Shown here one piece after another: positions 17,756 to 26,003 of a DNA stretch of 44,785 nucleotides; positions within the stretch are counted from its first letter, which is position 1; every line of letters starts with the position of its first letter. Below the pieces are notes generated by a model. It worked only from the letters and a program-made list of their open reading frames with translations, made no database searches and was not told where the DNA came from. Source of the DNA: Gammaproteobacteria bacterium (GTDB lineage: Bacteria > Pseudomonadota > Gammaproteobacteria > Tenderiales > Tenderiaceae); contig JAKFXL010000034.1 of NCBI GenBank assembly GCA_021731365.1, positions 1-44,785 of the forward strand, written 5' to 3'. The position numbers were made by a program, and so were the translations under genes.

Positions 17756-18888
17756 ATGGTTTGTTTGGTACGTATTTTGGATGACACGGTTAACAATGAA
17801 TTTTTTACGGCTTTTCGTAGTTTTGAGACAATATAGATTAGATAGCCTTTTGAATGGGGGTTATAAACGATGACTGTTTCATGTGGTCTTAATTTTTTTG
17901 TCCATGCCATCTTATGTGGCATTACATCACCTAAAAAATCAAATTCGATATAACCCTCTTGATAATATTGGCGTAATGCCTCTTCTATTATCATTGCTCC
18001 TGGTGATAGTTCCTGATAGGAGTTGTCGAATGATGTTTTAATTTGGCCAACATAGCCATTTACTTGATAACATAAATTATAAGCTATCGCAATCCCTTCA
18101 AATTTTAATACATTGGCGATGAGAAGATTGTGCTTGCTGAGGTAGGGGATGAGATGTTTGTAGTAAAGAGTTTCTATTGGGCGGCTGGTTATATCCATGC
18201 TGTCTTGAACTTTCCAGCTACGTTGCTCAATGTGTAGTATGTCATTAATGAGATCATCATAATTATCGCCACCTCTAAACCAAATACTTTTCAGGGAGTG
18301 ATTGTTGGCCAACTCTTTTTCGCGTTTGTTGACTTTGTAACGGAATTTTTTCGGTTTTGAGGCGATAAGTTGTTCCCAAGTACCTGATAAGGCCAGATAA
18401 GGTGACGATTCGCTAAGGTATGTGGTTGATAATAAGCTGCTGGTTAATCCTTCGTATGTCTTTCCACCTATCTGCAAATCTTTAAATAGGATGGCGTCCC
18501 ACGAAGTTTTTTTTCTAAGGTGAGAAATGAATATTTCCATTGTCTCTTTTATGGTGAGTTGTGTAATCAGTTCTTGATGATATGTAACAAGGTTGGTCGC
18601 TAACTCAATGCACTTTGCGGTTATTCCTGAAATATTTTTCTCTACGAAATAGTAGGGGATAACGCTAGCCACCTCGCTATTTTTATAAATAACAAATACT
18701 TTTATATCATCGCTGATACGGAATGCATCGCAGGCGCATTTTAACCATCCTAGAGAAAGTGATGGGTTTATATTTTCATTTCTAATGATATTTGACCATG
18801 CTGAATCCATGCTGATAACAGCATTTTCGAACGATATTTCTGATGTTTCGTATGGCCCTGAATACGATGTCACAATCACTTCTGCCAA
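17752..18888 (-). CDS. FemAB/CelD-like GNAT acyltransferase
   Basis: A 378-residue protein of the Acetyltransf_6 (CelD/BcsL) type. The core is KPKKFRYKVNKREKELA, then IEQRSWK, then YNLCYQVNGYVGQIKTSF, then SPGAMIIEEALR, and IEFDFLGDVMPHKMAWTK. The GNAT domain lies at about 175-345. It probably transfers an acyl or aminoacyl group to EPS sugars in the cytoplasm. It shows the same block order as the proteins at 18993-20102 and 21565-22653 but is more diverged. The coding sequence is AT-rich. Confidence 0.8.
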   Translation of the reverse strand: MAEVIVTSYSGPYETSEISFENAVISMDSAWSNIIRNENINPSLSLGWLKCACDAFRISDDIKVFVIYKNSEVASVIPYYFVEKNISGITAKCIELATNLVTYHQELITQLTIKETMEIFISHLRKKTSWDAILFKDLQIGGKTYEGLTSSLLSTTYLSESSPYLALSGTWEQLIASKPKKFRYKVNKREKELANNHSLKSIWFRGGDNYDDLINDILHIEQRSWKVQDSMDITSRPIETLYYKHLIPYLSKHNLLIANVLKFEGIAIAYNLCYQVNGYVGQIKTSFDNSYQELSPGAMIIEEALRQYYQEGYIEFDFLGDVMPHKMAWTKKLRPHETVIVYNPHSKGYLIYIVSKLRKAVKNSLLTVSSKIRTKQTI

Positions 18889-18992
18889 TATGTTATTTTT
18901 ATTGTTGAAGATATTGATTCGTTAACGCTCATATGGTGCCTTGTGATGCGGCGGTGAATAAGCAATGGTTCTTTAAAAAAACAATTCATCTT

Positions 18993-20102
18993 CTATCCTT
19001 TTGTGTCGCGAAGAATATATTTTATGATATTTTTTGATCGTGTTGCACTGTATGCGATTCTGGATTTTATTTTTTTGTTAAATATGGTGTAGCGCTTTTG
19101 CGTGTAAGTGCTAGTTGCCCATCTCATTTTCATGGGGTCTTTTACGCCAAGCAAATCGTAATATTTTATTCCATGTGCGCAGAGATATTTTGTTATTTCA
19201 AACTTTATAATGTTCCCCGGGCTATATTTTTTGTAGTCGTCAGAAAAACTTGATTTTAGACTTTCGAATACCCCATTGAATAGAATTCCGTAGCTGTAAG
19301 CAATAGGGATATCTTTATCAAAGATAACAAATCCCATTAGCCAGTTATTGATGGCTGCCAGCTCTGTGAAATTGTTATAGAATTTTTCTTGGAGTTTATT
19401 GGTTGTGATCGATGTTCCTGATTGCTCTTTCCACGATTTTTTCTCTATATAGTGTATGTGTTCAATAAATTCATTGTGATTCTCAATGGATGTGTATATT
19501 TTTAAGTGCGTTTCTTTTTTAAGGCTAAGTTTTTTTAGCCGGGAAATAACATTGTATCTAAATTTTTTGTTGAGTCTGTTGATAAACGTTTCGTGAGACT
19601 CGGGGAGATGAATATATGGGGATTCAATATATGCATCATTTGTATACGATAAGTTGTATTTTTCGAGTGTCTTATTGACATTTTCTTCGTGATAACTGTT
19701 TGATGTGACGCTAAAAATTAAAGTATCCCATTGGTCAGTATTGTTGTGTAAGAATTTTATAAAGTTATCAAAATGGAGATATTCATTATCTTCTAGTATT
19801 AATCCATTCCTTGATGAATATATTTCTTGTATTTGTTCAATTGATTCTAATTTAATTATTTTGAAGTGGTTTTTAATTCTCTTGGAGTATGGAAAAATAA
19901 ATTTAATTGCGCCGTTTTTTTCGCTTGTAAATACGCCACTTTTATCGTGGAGTGAATGGCTTTTTATAATGGCGCTTGTCCATTCATAAGTGGAAGATAC
20001 CCCAGTGTTTTTTATGTGTGGATGGGCTGATGAGACAATACTGTTCCATGTTTTTTTTATTTCTTCGCAGTCGTGTATTGTTTTGATTTTTATTGTTGGC
20101 AT
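18993..20102 (-). CDS. FemAB/CelD-like GNAT acyltransferase, paralogue 1
   Basis: A 369-residue protein. I chose the ATG at 20102 because the protein then aligns from its first residues with the paralogue at 21565-22653 (IKTIHDCEEI/IKTLEACREL, then TWN, PHI, YEWT). The upstream in-frame ATG at 20147 would add 15 residues. Core blocks: LNKKFRYNVISRLKKL, IEKKSWKEQSGTSITTN, SYGILFNGVFESLKSSF, YSPGNIIKFEI, YYDLLGVKDPMKMRW. It is extremely AT-rich (16 G+C in the 60 bases 19441-19500, counted by eye). Acyl or aminoacyl transfer to an EPS sugar is the likely role. Confidence 0.8.
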   Translation of the reverse strand: MPTIKIKTIHDCEEIKKTWNSIVSSAHPHIKNTGVSSTYEWTSAIIKSHSLHDKSGVFTSEKNGAIKFIFPYSKRIKNHFKIIKLESIEQIQEIYSSRNGLILEDNEYLHFDNFIKFLHNNTDQWDTLIFSVTSNSYHEENVNKTLEKYNLSYTNDAYIESPYIHLPESHETFINRLNKKFRYNVISRLKKLSLKKETHLKIYTSIENHNEFIEHIHYIEKKSWKEQSGTSITTNKLQEKFYNNFTELAAINNWLMGFVIFDKDIPIAYSYGILFNGVFESLKSSFSDDYKKYSPGNIIKFEITKYLCAHGIKYYDLLGVKDPMKMRWATSTYTQKRYTIFNKKIKSRIAYSATRSKNIIKYILRDTKG

Positions 20103-20302
20103 GGCGTTGGTGAATGCGTGTTGTTTATAAGGATTATTGTAGAGCAACTGTTTTCTTTTCTGTTGTGCCTGAATTTTTTGGCTGAGTTTATTAGAGGAAT
20201 TTTTTTTGTTTTACGAATTATTTGAAAGGCAATAGTCAAAATATGGTTGCAAGATAGCAGTTTTTTGTTTTTTCCGGTCGTATTTTCTAGTCGTATAGTC
20301 AT

Positions 20303-21568
20303 TTATGTTCTAGAGGCTTCGTTGCATATTTCTGATAATAAGTGTGCTGTATTTCTTCGAGAATAGCTGTTTATAACACATTGCTCCAAGGGTGCTATTT
20401 CTTTGTTATTTATTGAAGTGATAAAGCCCTCTATATGTTTTTTTATTTCGTCTTGGTCATCCAGGGCCGCAATGTGTTTCATGCCTAATTTGGCAAGTAA
20501 TTTTGCAGTATCGCCATGGTGGTCTGTGAGAGCAAGAATGGGGCGTTTTGCGCGCAGATATTCATATAATTTTGCAGGGATGGCCGGATTCGATGTGTAG
20601 CCTTGAAATATTAATAACCCGTCAGTCAATAGCATCTCTTTGATTGCTTCACTGTAGGGAATAGGTGGTTTGAATTCGATTATGTCTGCGATGTCTTTAC
20701 CGACGACCATTTTTTTATAGTCATTCTCATGGCCGCATGCACGTAAGGTAATAACGAGGCTCTCTGAGCTAATCTTTTTTTCATGTTTTAGTTGTGAAAC
20801 GGCCTCAAAAAAATGGCTGGGGTCTCTATCGCTGGTGTTGTATATCAGACCGCTATGAAGTAGACGTATTTTTTTCTCTTGAATTTTTTCGGGGAGATTT
20901 TTTTCGGCCTCCTGAAAAGTCTCTTCATCGAAACCGTTAGGTATAACATGCCACTGTGCATGGTTTGCTTTTGGGTAGCGTTTCATGCATATGTCTTTTG
21001 CCCCCTCGGTGCAAAAGATAACGCGTATGGCGTGCTTTACAACGCTCTTTTCGATGAATAATCGGGCTTTTCTAACCAATTTGTTGCGGGGTGCCCATTC
21101 GCCTGTTTTAAGATCTTGCTCAACCATCGGGTCTCGGAAATCAACTATCCATGGCACGCCTGTTATTTTGTGAAGGCAGTAGGCGATTAGGTGCGTGGTG
21201 GCGAGTGGGTAGGTTGACCAGATAAGTTCTGGTTTGTGGCGTTTAATTGCCCGTACTCCCGCAGGTATTGCCCCGATAATCCAGCTAATCCATCGATCCG
21301 GAATGGCAAGTAATTGAGTGTGTCGACCTTTGATTGATAGGTGGCGAGCTGAGTCGAGGGCAAATGCCCTGATAGTTTCAACCTCTTTGGGTATCTCTGA
21401 GATAAGATCGTTCGATGTTTTTTCGTATGCTCGTGGGTGGGCGCTTAAGACAACTGGAAGCCATCCATCGTTGGGTAAATACTGACTGAATCGTAGGGTC
21501 CGTTGTACGCCACTGCTGCCTGCAAAGGGTGGGTAGTGGAAAGCGATCATTAGAATTTTTTTACTCAT
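20303..21568 (-). CDS. Glycosyltransferase family 4-like protein
   Basis: A 421-residue GT-B protein. The N-terminus (ILMIAFHYPPFAGSSGVQRT), WSTYPLATTHLIAY, WIVDFRDPM, and the C-terminal PAIPAKLYEYLRAKRPILAL are typical of this EPS glycosyltransferase group. Its start overlaps the end of the upstream FemAB-like gene by 4 bp (ATGA), so translation is coupled. It lies between two paralogous acyltransferases. That suggests the sugar it adds is the one they decorate, which is inference. Confidence 0.85.
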   Translation of the reverse strand: MSKKILMIAFHYPPFAGSSGVQRTLRFSQYLPNDGWLPVVLSAHPRAYEKTSNDLISEIPKEVETIRAFALDSARHLSIKGRHTQLLAIPDRWISWIIGAIPAGVRAIKRHKPELIWSTYPLATTHLIAYCLHKITGVPWIVDFRDPMVEQDLKTGEWAPRNKLVRKARLFIEKSVVKHAIRVIFCTEGAKDICMKRYPKANHAQWHVIPNGFDEETFQEAEKNLPEKIQEKKIRLLHSGLIYNTSDRDPSHFFEAVSQLKHEKKISSESLVITLRACGHENDYKKMVVGKDIADIIEFKPPIPYSEAIKEMLLTDGLLIFQGYTSNPAIPAKLYEYLRAKRPILALTDHHGDTAKLLAKLGMKHIAALDDQDEIKKHIEGFITSINNKEIAPLEQCVINSYSRRNTAHLLSEICNEASRT

Positions 21569-22653
21569 GTAAATGACCTGGTCTTTTCTACTCGGTATTT
21601 CTCCAGTACTGAGTAGGTGCTGGCAAGCTTTCCAGTGATGCTGCTGCTGTAGATGGTATATTGCGTTTGTATATAGCTGTCTTTAGTCCATTTTCGTTTT
21701 GACGGCTCAATAATACCAAGAAAATCAAATAGCATTAATTTGTTATCATGCAGGTCCAAAAAAACCATATAGTCTATAAGATGCCCTGGGCTATACTGTT
21801 TGTATTTCTCTTTGAAACTGGTTTTAAGGCACTCACAAACTCCGTTAAACACGATGTTTATACTATGTACAAAGGGTTCGTTATCTAGATAAATAATTGC
21901 GCCTCTTAACCAGCCCCGTTTGGCTGATTTTGGTATGAAGGAGTTATAAAAATCTTGCTGGTACTGATTTTTTGTAATAGAAGTGCCCGCTTCTTCTTTC
22001 CACGATGCGCGCTCTATTTCATAGACATCACTTAGAAAATCGGCACATTCGTTTTCATGAGTGATGGTCTTGAATGTTAACCGCCCAGTCTGTTCGAGAC
22101 TCTTTATGCTTGTTCTGAGGGTGTATCTGAATTTCTTTTCTAAGGCATTTAAAATATCATCTCTATCTTCCGGGAGTTTTTTCCAGGCAGATATTATGTG
22201 TTGTGTGCTGGTGTAAAGTGTACGTGTTTGATTTAGGTGGTCTGTTATAGCGACGTTGTCTTCTGGATTGCAGGTGGTTAATTTAAATGATGCAATGTCA
22301 TTTCTTTCCATTACTGAAGAGATTATATCAATGGAAGAAGCTGTTGATTTTCTGATGAGTCCGTTACGAGTTGCATATAGTTCGGCTACTTGCGACAGGT
22401 TTTTTTCCTGATATAGGTATCTGCTTTTCTGCTTTTTATACACGGGTAGAATAGCTGTTATTTCGTTTTTATCTCGGGCAACATACACGTGTACCAGTTC
22501 ATTTTTCAGGCGGGTCTCTGCCAACGATTCAGTCCATTCATAGGTCATGGATATCCCCGGTGTTTGAATATGGGGATTGTCATGTGATAACAAGGCGTTC
22601 CATGTGTCACGTAATTCTCTGCATGCTTCCAAGGTTTTTATTTCGATATTCAT
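21565..22653 (-). CDS. FemAB/CelD-like GNAT acyltransferase, paralogue 2
   Basis: A 362-residue paralogue of the protein at 18993-20102, with matching blocks in the same order. These are SMTYEWTESL near residue 35, YATRNGLIRKS near 92, LEKKFRYTLRTSIKSLE near 185, IERASWKEEAGTSITKN near 225, NIVFNGVCECLKTSFKEKY, YSPGHLIDYM, and LFDFLGIIEPSKRKWTK. It has no signal peptide. It is the second gene of the - strand operon, 7 bp from the PLP enzyme gene. Substrate unknown; most likely an amine on an activated or lipid-linked sugar. Confidence 0.8.
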   Translation of the reverse strand: MNIEIKTLEACRELRDTWNALLSHDNPHIQTPGISMTYEWTESLAETRLKNELVHVYVARDKNEITAILPVYKKQKSRYLYQEKNLSQVAELYATRNGLIRKSTASSIDIISSVMERNDIASFKLTTCNPEDNVAITDHLNQTRTLYTSTQHIISAWKKLPEDRDDILNALEKKFRYTLRTSIKSLEQTGRLTFKTITHENECADFLSDVYEIERASWKEEAGTSITKNQYQQDFYNSFIPKSAKRGWLRGAIIYLDNEPFVHSINIVFNGVCECLKTSFKEKYKQYSPGHLIDYMVFLDLHDNKLMLFDFLGIIEPSKRKWTKDSYIQTQYTIYSSSITGKLASTYSVLEKYRVEKTRSFT

Positions 22654-22660
22654 TAGATAT

Positions 22661-23821
22661 CTAGCCTAATACCGTTTTTATTGCCATGGCGGTTTTGTTG
22701 ATTTGTTGTGGCGTTATATTTTGGTGCACAGATAGGCTTAGTAGTGATTTTGATAGGTATTGGGCTGTTTCAATGGTTTCAGTGGAGCTGCATTTATTAA
22801 TGCTGCTGTGTAGCTCTTCACCAAAGGTAAACAGCACACCCCCGGATTTTTTTATGAGGTGGTCGTAGTCGCTGCGGTTGTTGATTAATACTGGATAAGC
22901 CCATGGGCAACAGCGTTTTGGGAGTGTGGGGAAAAGTGTTTTTGCTGCTGGGTGATGGGCAATCTGTTCGGCCAAGGCTTCGTAGTTTTTACGTCGGGTG
23001 GCTGAAATCTGGGCGAGATTGCTACGTTTTAAGATATGTGAGCAGATGGCGGGGATCTTATCGGCATAATGTTCCATCTCTGCCTTGTAGGCGCTGCTTT
23101 CAGCGGGTGCGTCTGCTTCAATCTGGCCCTGCTGTTTGTTCCTGTTGTTTACACGGATCTGTTCAAGTTTCTGAAGACCGTGTTTGATGATGCCATCTGA
23201 CATGTTGTTGATTGAGTATTCAACAATATGTTTGATATTTTTTAGTTTTGTTGTGGTGCTGAGGGTGATGCCATTTTTTTCGATGGCTGATACGAGATTA
23301 CCGTCATGCCGAAAGCCGCCACCCTCATGACATGGTACAAGTTTCCAAAATGAGTAAACAGAAAACTCTGCCCGTTTCCCTGTCAGTTCTAATGGGGCCG
23401 TTTTCAAAAACGAGTGTGACCAGTCGTCAATGATGGGGATCCCCAATGTGTCGCAGACGGCCTTGATTTCCGTAATCTCCTGTTCAAAACCGTAATAGTT
23501 GATGATGATAACGGCGGCGATAGTGGCCGATAGTTGGCTGATCAGATCCTGATTATCGATACTTAGATCGGCATTGATTCGGTAATATTGAACATTTAAT
23601 CCGGCATCCAGAATAGGGTGGATAACGGTTGGGCAGTGAAAGCTGGGCGCCAGTACGGTTTTTGCCGACCCCGATCTGCTGGATAATAGCGCTCTATAGA
23701 TGGCACCACGTGCTTTGTAGGTCAGGTGTGTCTGTGGATCGTCGTAGATCAGTGCCAGAGAGTTGGAGTCTTCCGGCTTGGTAAGATCAGAAAAATGGGC
23801 GCTAGGGTGGGTGCTTGTCAT
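22661..23821 (-). CDS. DegT/DnrJ/EryC1-like PLP-dependent enzyme
   Basis: A 386-residue fold-type I PLP protein of the sugar aminotransferase family. Asp132-Asp133 (IIDDWSHSF) sit where the pyridine-nitrogen contact is expected. Lys160 in SFWKLVPCHEGGG is spaced six residues before E-G-G, as in DegT enzymes, and should form the Schiff base. The rest is divergent, so transamination of a keto-sugar is likely but not certain. It is the first gene of the - strand operon and reads away from the acyl carrier protein gene across a 228-bp divergent promoter region. Confidence 0.78.
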   Translation of the reverse strand: MTSTHPSAHFSDLTKPEDSNSLALIYDDPQTHLTYKARGAIYRALLSSRSGSAKTVLAPSFHCPTVIHPILDAGLNVQYYRINADLSIDNQDLISQLSATIAAVIIINYYGFEQEITEIKAVCDTLGIPIIDDWSHSFLKTAPLELTGKRAEFSVYSFWKLVPCHEGGGFRHDGNLVSAIEKNGITLSTTTKLKNIKHIVEYSINNMSDGIIKHGLQKLEQIRVNNRNKQQGQIEADAPAESSAYKAEMEHYADKIPAICSHILKRSNLAQISATRRKNYEALAEQIAHHPAAKTLFPTLPKRCCPWAYPVLINNRSDYDHLIKKSGGVLFTFGEELHSSINKCSSTETIETAQYLSKSLLSLSVHQNITPQQINKTAMAIKTVLG

Positions 23822-24049
23822 CTCATTGTCTATAGCGGTTTTGCCATTAAAAATAAGGTCTTATTATCGGGTAATCTGTTACCATTTTCTACCTAATATT
23901 GCGGCTCTTGACGGTGACTGGCGTAATGTTGTGGTGAATTGTGTTGTTGTTTTTATCGGGTTTGCCGCTGTAATGTTAAGTTTTGCGGGTTGGTTTTGTG
24001 TGTGAGCCGTGTGTTCTATGGGTTTGTAATTGTCTGAGAAGGTAAGAAA
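23822..24049. promoter_or_regulatory. Divergent promoter region between the two EPS operons
   Basis: A 228-bp gap between start codons of opposite operons, so it must hold promoters for both. A small palindrome GGTAA-TCTG-TTACC lies at 23870-23883 and could be an operator. The ACP start at 24050 is preceded by a GAGAAGG Shine-Dalgarno. I could not identify a convincing sigma-70 or sigma-54 promoter by eye. Confidence 0.5.
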
Positions 24050-24298
24050 ATGGCGTTGATCGATGAAGTTAAACAGATTCTTGGCGATGTTCTGCAGTTG
24101 GGAGACAAGGGTGACACCATGTCTGAAAGCACCCTGTTGCTGGGTAGTATGCCTGAGTTTGACTCGATGGCGGTGGTCTCTGTCATTACGGCAATAGAAG
24201 AGAATTACGGTTTTGTGGTGGATGATGATGAGATCGACGCCGAGGTGTTTGAGTCGATAGGGAGCTTGGCCCGTTTTGTAGAGCGGAAGCTCGGCTAA
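24050..24298 (+). CDS. Acyl carrier protein, XrtA-associated
   Basis: An 82-residue acidic helical protein. The phosphopantetheine attachment site is Ser39 in EFDSMAV; the canonical ACP version is DSL. The sequence is typical of the carrier proteins linked to exosortase A loci. It would hold an acyl or aminoacyl group as a thioester, loaded by the AMP-forming ligase at 28420-30000. Its stop overlaps the next ATG by 1 bp (TAATG), so it is translationally coupled to the hydrolase genes. Confidence 0.9.
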   Translation: MALIDEVKQILGDVLQLGDKGDTMSESTLLLGSMPEFDSMAVVSVITAIEENYGFVVDDDEIDAEVFESIGSLARFVERKLG

Positions 24299-25134
24299 TG
24301 TCTTTAAGAGGGATTGGGTGCCAGCCACTCTTTCTTAACGGGGCGCAGGGCCGCCTGTTTGCGCTGAGTTACCACCCCCCCCAGCTATTAACGCGCCGCC
24401 ATGGCGTGTTGATTGTTCCGCCGTTTGCGGAGGAGATGAATAAGTCACGCCGCATGTTGTCGCAGCAGGCACGGCTGCTGGCGGGGGAGGGGTATTTAAC
24501 CCTTCTGCCTGACCTTTATGGTACGGGAGAGAGTGACGGTGAGTTTAGTGATGCCAGCTGGACCGGTTGGTGTGAAGATCTGGTGTGTGGCTATCGCTGG
24601 TTGCGGGAGCGTGGTGTTGATACGGTGTCAGTATTGGCGCAGCGTACGGGGGCGCTTCTGGTGACGGCGCTGGTGCGTGAGAAGAGCGTCACGTTGAACC
24701 GGTTGGTTTTGTGGCAGCCGGTTGTCTCCGGGGATATGTTTCTGACCCAGTTTTTACGGTTGCGCCTGGCGGCAGAGATGGCTAAAGGTGTCGCTGAGAG
24801 ATCCAGTGTGGCCCAGATTAGAGCGGAACTGGAGGATAAGGGGACGATTGAGGTGGCCGGTTATACACTTTCACAGCATCTGGCGTTGCCGTTAGGTGAT
24901 AGCCGCATGGAGTTTCCTGCTGACTGTTTTGCCGGTGAGTTGCACTGGTGTGAGCTGGTGGCAACCGCTGACCGGGCGGTTACGGTAGTGACACAACGTG
25001 CGCTGGATGCACTTCAGGCCGGTGGTGTTCAGTGTGAATTACACAAGGTGGTTGGGCACCCCTTTTGGGGGGCGACAGAGATTGAGGATCTGCCCCTGTT
25101 ATTAGATACCACTCGGCGGATATTTTCCCAGTGA
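24298..25134 (+). CDS. Exosortase A system-associated hydrolase 2 (alpha/beta fold)
   Basis: A 278-residue protein with the family signature LIVPPFAEEMNKSRRM near residue 40 and DLYGTGESDGEFSD near 75, as recalled for TIGR03101. At the place where the nucleophile elbow is expected (near residue 115) the sequence reads LAQRTGALL, with no Ser or Cys. It may be non-catalytic or use another residue. It is always seen paired with hydrolase 1; here the pair overlaps by 4 bp. A role in releasing or transferring the ACP-bound group is inference. Confidence 0.88.
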   Translation: MSLRGIGCQPLFLNGAQGRLFALSYHPPQLLTRRHGVLIVPPFAEEMNKSRRMLSQQARLLAGEGYLTLLPDLYGTGESDGEFSDASWTGWCEDLVCGYRWLRERGVDTVSVLAQRTGALLVTALVREKSVTLNRLVLWQPVVSGDMFLTQFLRLRLAAEMAKGVAERSSVAQIRAELEDKGTIEVAGYTLSQHLALPLGDSRMEFPADCFAGELHWCELVATADRAVTVVTQRALDALQAGGVQCELHKVVGHPFWGATEIEDLPLLLDTTRRIFSQ

Positions 25135-26003
25135 CGGCCACGGTTGCCGGGACCCCGCTGCTGTTCATGTGTGGTGATAAAGAGTTGCTGGGCATGTTGC
25201 ATCTGCCCCAGCAACCTCGACGTACCGGCGTGGTGGTGGTGGTGGGTGGGCCACAATACCGGGTTGGATCGCACCGTCAATTTTTGCTTTTAGCACGCTT
25301 CCTCTCCCGGCAGGGTGTTGCCGTCTTTCGTTTTGATTACCGGGGTATGGGAGATAGCGAGGGGGAGATCGGCAGTTTTGAAGCGGTGGATGATGACATA
25401 AAGGCGGCTGTGGATACCTTTATGGCCAACGCGCCGGGTGTAGAGCAGGTGATGTTATGGGGGTTGTGTGATGCCGCCTCTGCCGCGCTCTTTTATGCCC
25501 ACCAGGATAGACGTATCAGTCAGCTGTTGTTGCTCAACCCCTGGGTCAGGACAGAGGCGGGGCAGGCCAAAGCTTATCTACGCCACTACTATTTGCAGCG
25601 TGTGATGGATAGAGAGTTCTGGGCAAAGCTGTTCTCTGGCAGGTTTGATTTTCGCGCCTCCCTACGTTCAATTTTGGGCTTTATCAGAACCAGTCGCCAA
25701 GGGGGTGCAGTAGAGCGTATTGAAGCGGATAGCCATCTGCTAGCGCCACCATTACCGCTGCCTGAGCGGATGCTGGAGGGATTGGGCCGTTTTGAAGGCA
25801 AGGTGCGGATTATCATCAGTGGTGATGATCTGACGGCGGCTGAGTTTATGGATTTGGTAAAATCGTCAAAGGGTTGGCGTAAGATATTAAAAAAACGGCG
25901 GGTTGACTTTAAGTCTCTGGACGGGGCCAACCACACCTTTTCAACTCAGCAGTGGCGTGACCAAGTGGCGGAATGGAGTCTCGAATGGATAGATACGGAA
26001 TGA
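25131..26003 (+). CDS. Exosortase A system-associated hydrolase 1 (alpha/beta fold, Cys nucleophile)
   Basis: A 290-residue protein starting with GTG inside the preceding stop (GTGA overlap). FRFDYRGMGDSEG is the alpha/beta-hydrolase strand, and WGLCDAASA is the nucleophile elbow with Cys113 in place of Ser. A C-terminal GANHTF supplies His268 as the probable catalytic His. This matches the family recalled as TIGR03100. A Cys nucleophile suits acyl transfer or thioester chemistry, consistent with the neighbouring ACP gene (inference). Confidence 0.9.
   Translation: MTATVAGTPLLFMCGDKELLGMLHLPQQPRRTGVVVVVGGPQYRVGSHRQFLLLARFLSRQGVAVFRFDYRGMGDSEGEIGSFEAVDDDIKAAVDTFMANAPGVEQVMLWGLCDAASAALFYAHQDRRISQLLLLNPWVRTEAGQAKAYLRHYYLQRVMDREFWAKLFSGRFDFRASLRSILGFIRTSRQGGAVERIEADSHLLAPPLPLPERMLEGLGRFEGKVRIIISGDDLTAAEFMDLVKSSKGWRKILKKRRVDFKSLDGANHTFSTQQWRDQVAEWSLEWIDTE

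Noticed and set aside
20090-20302. 70-codon - strand frame starting directly after the glycosyltransferase stop and overlapping the next acyltransferase start
   Set aside because: The spacing would suit a coupled gene, but the product is only Lys/Asn/Ile-rich sequence expected from AT-rich DNA, with no motif. I treat the 200-bp gap as non-coding leader.
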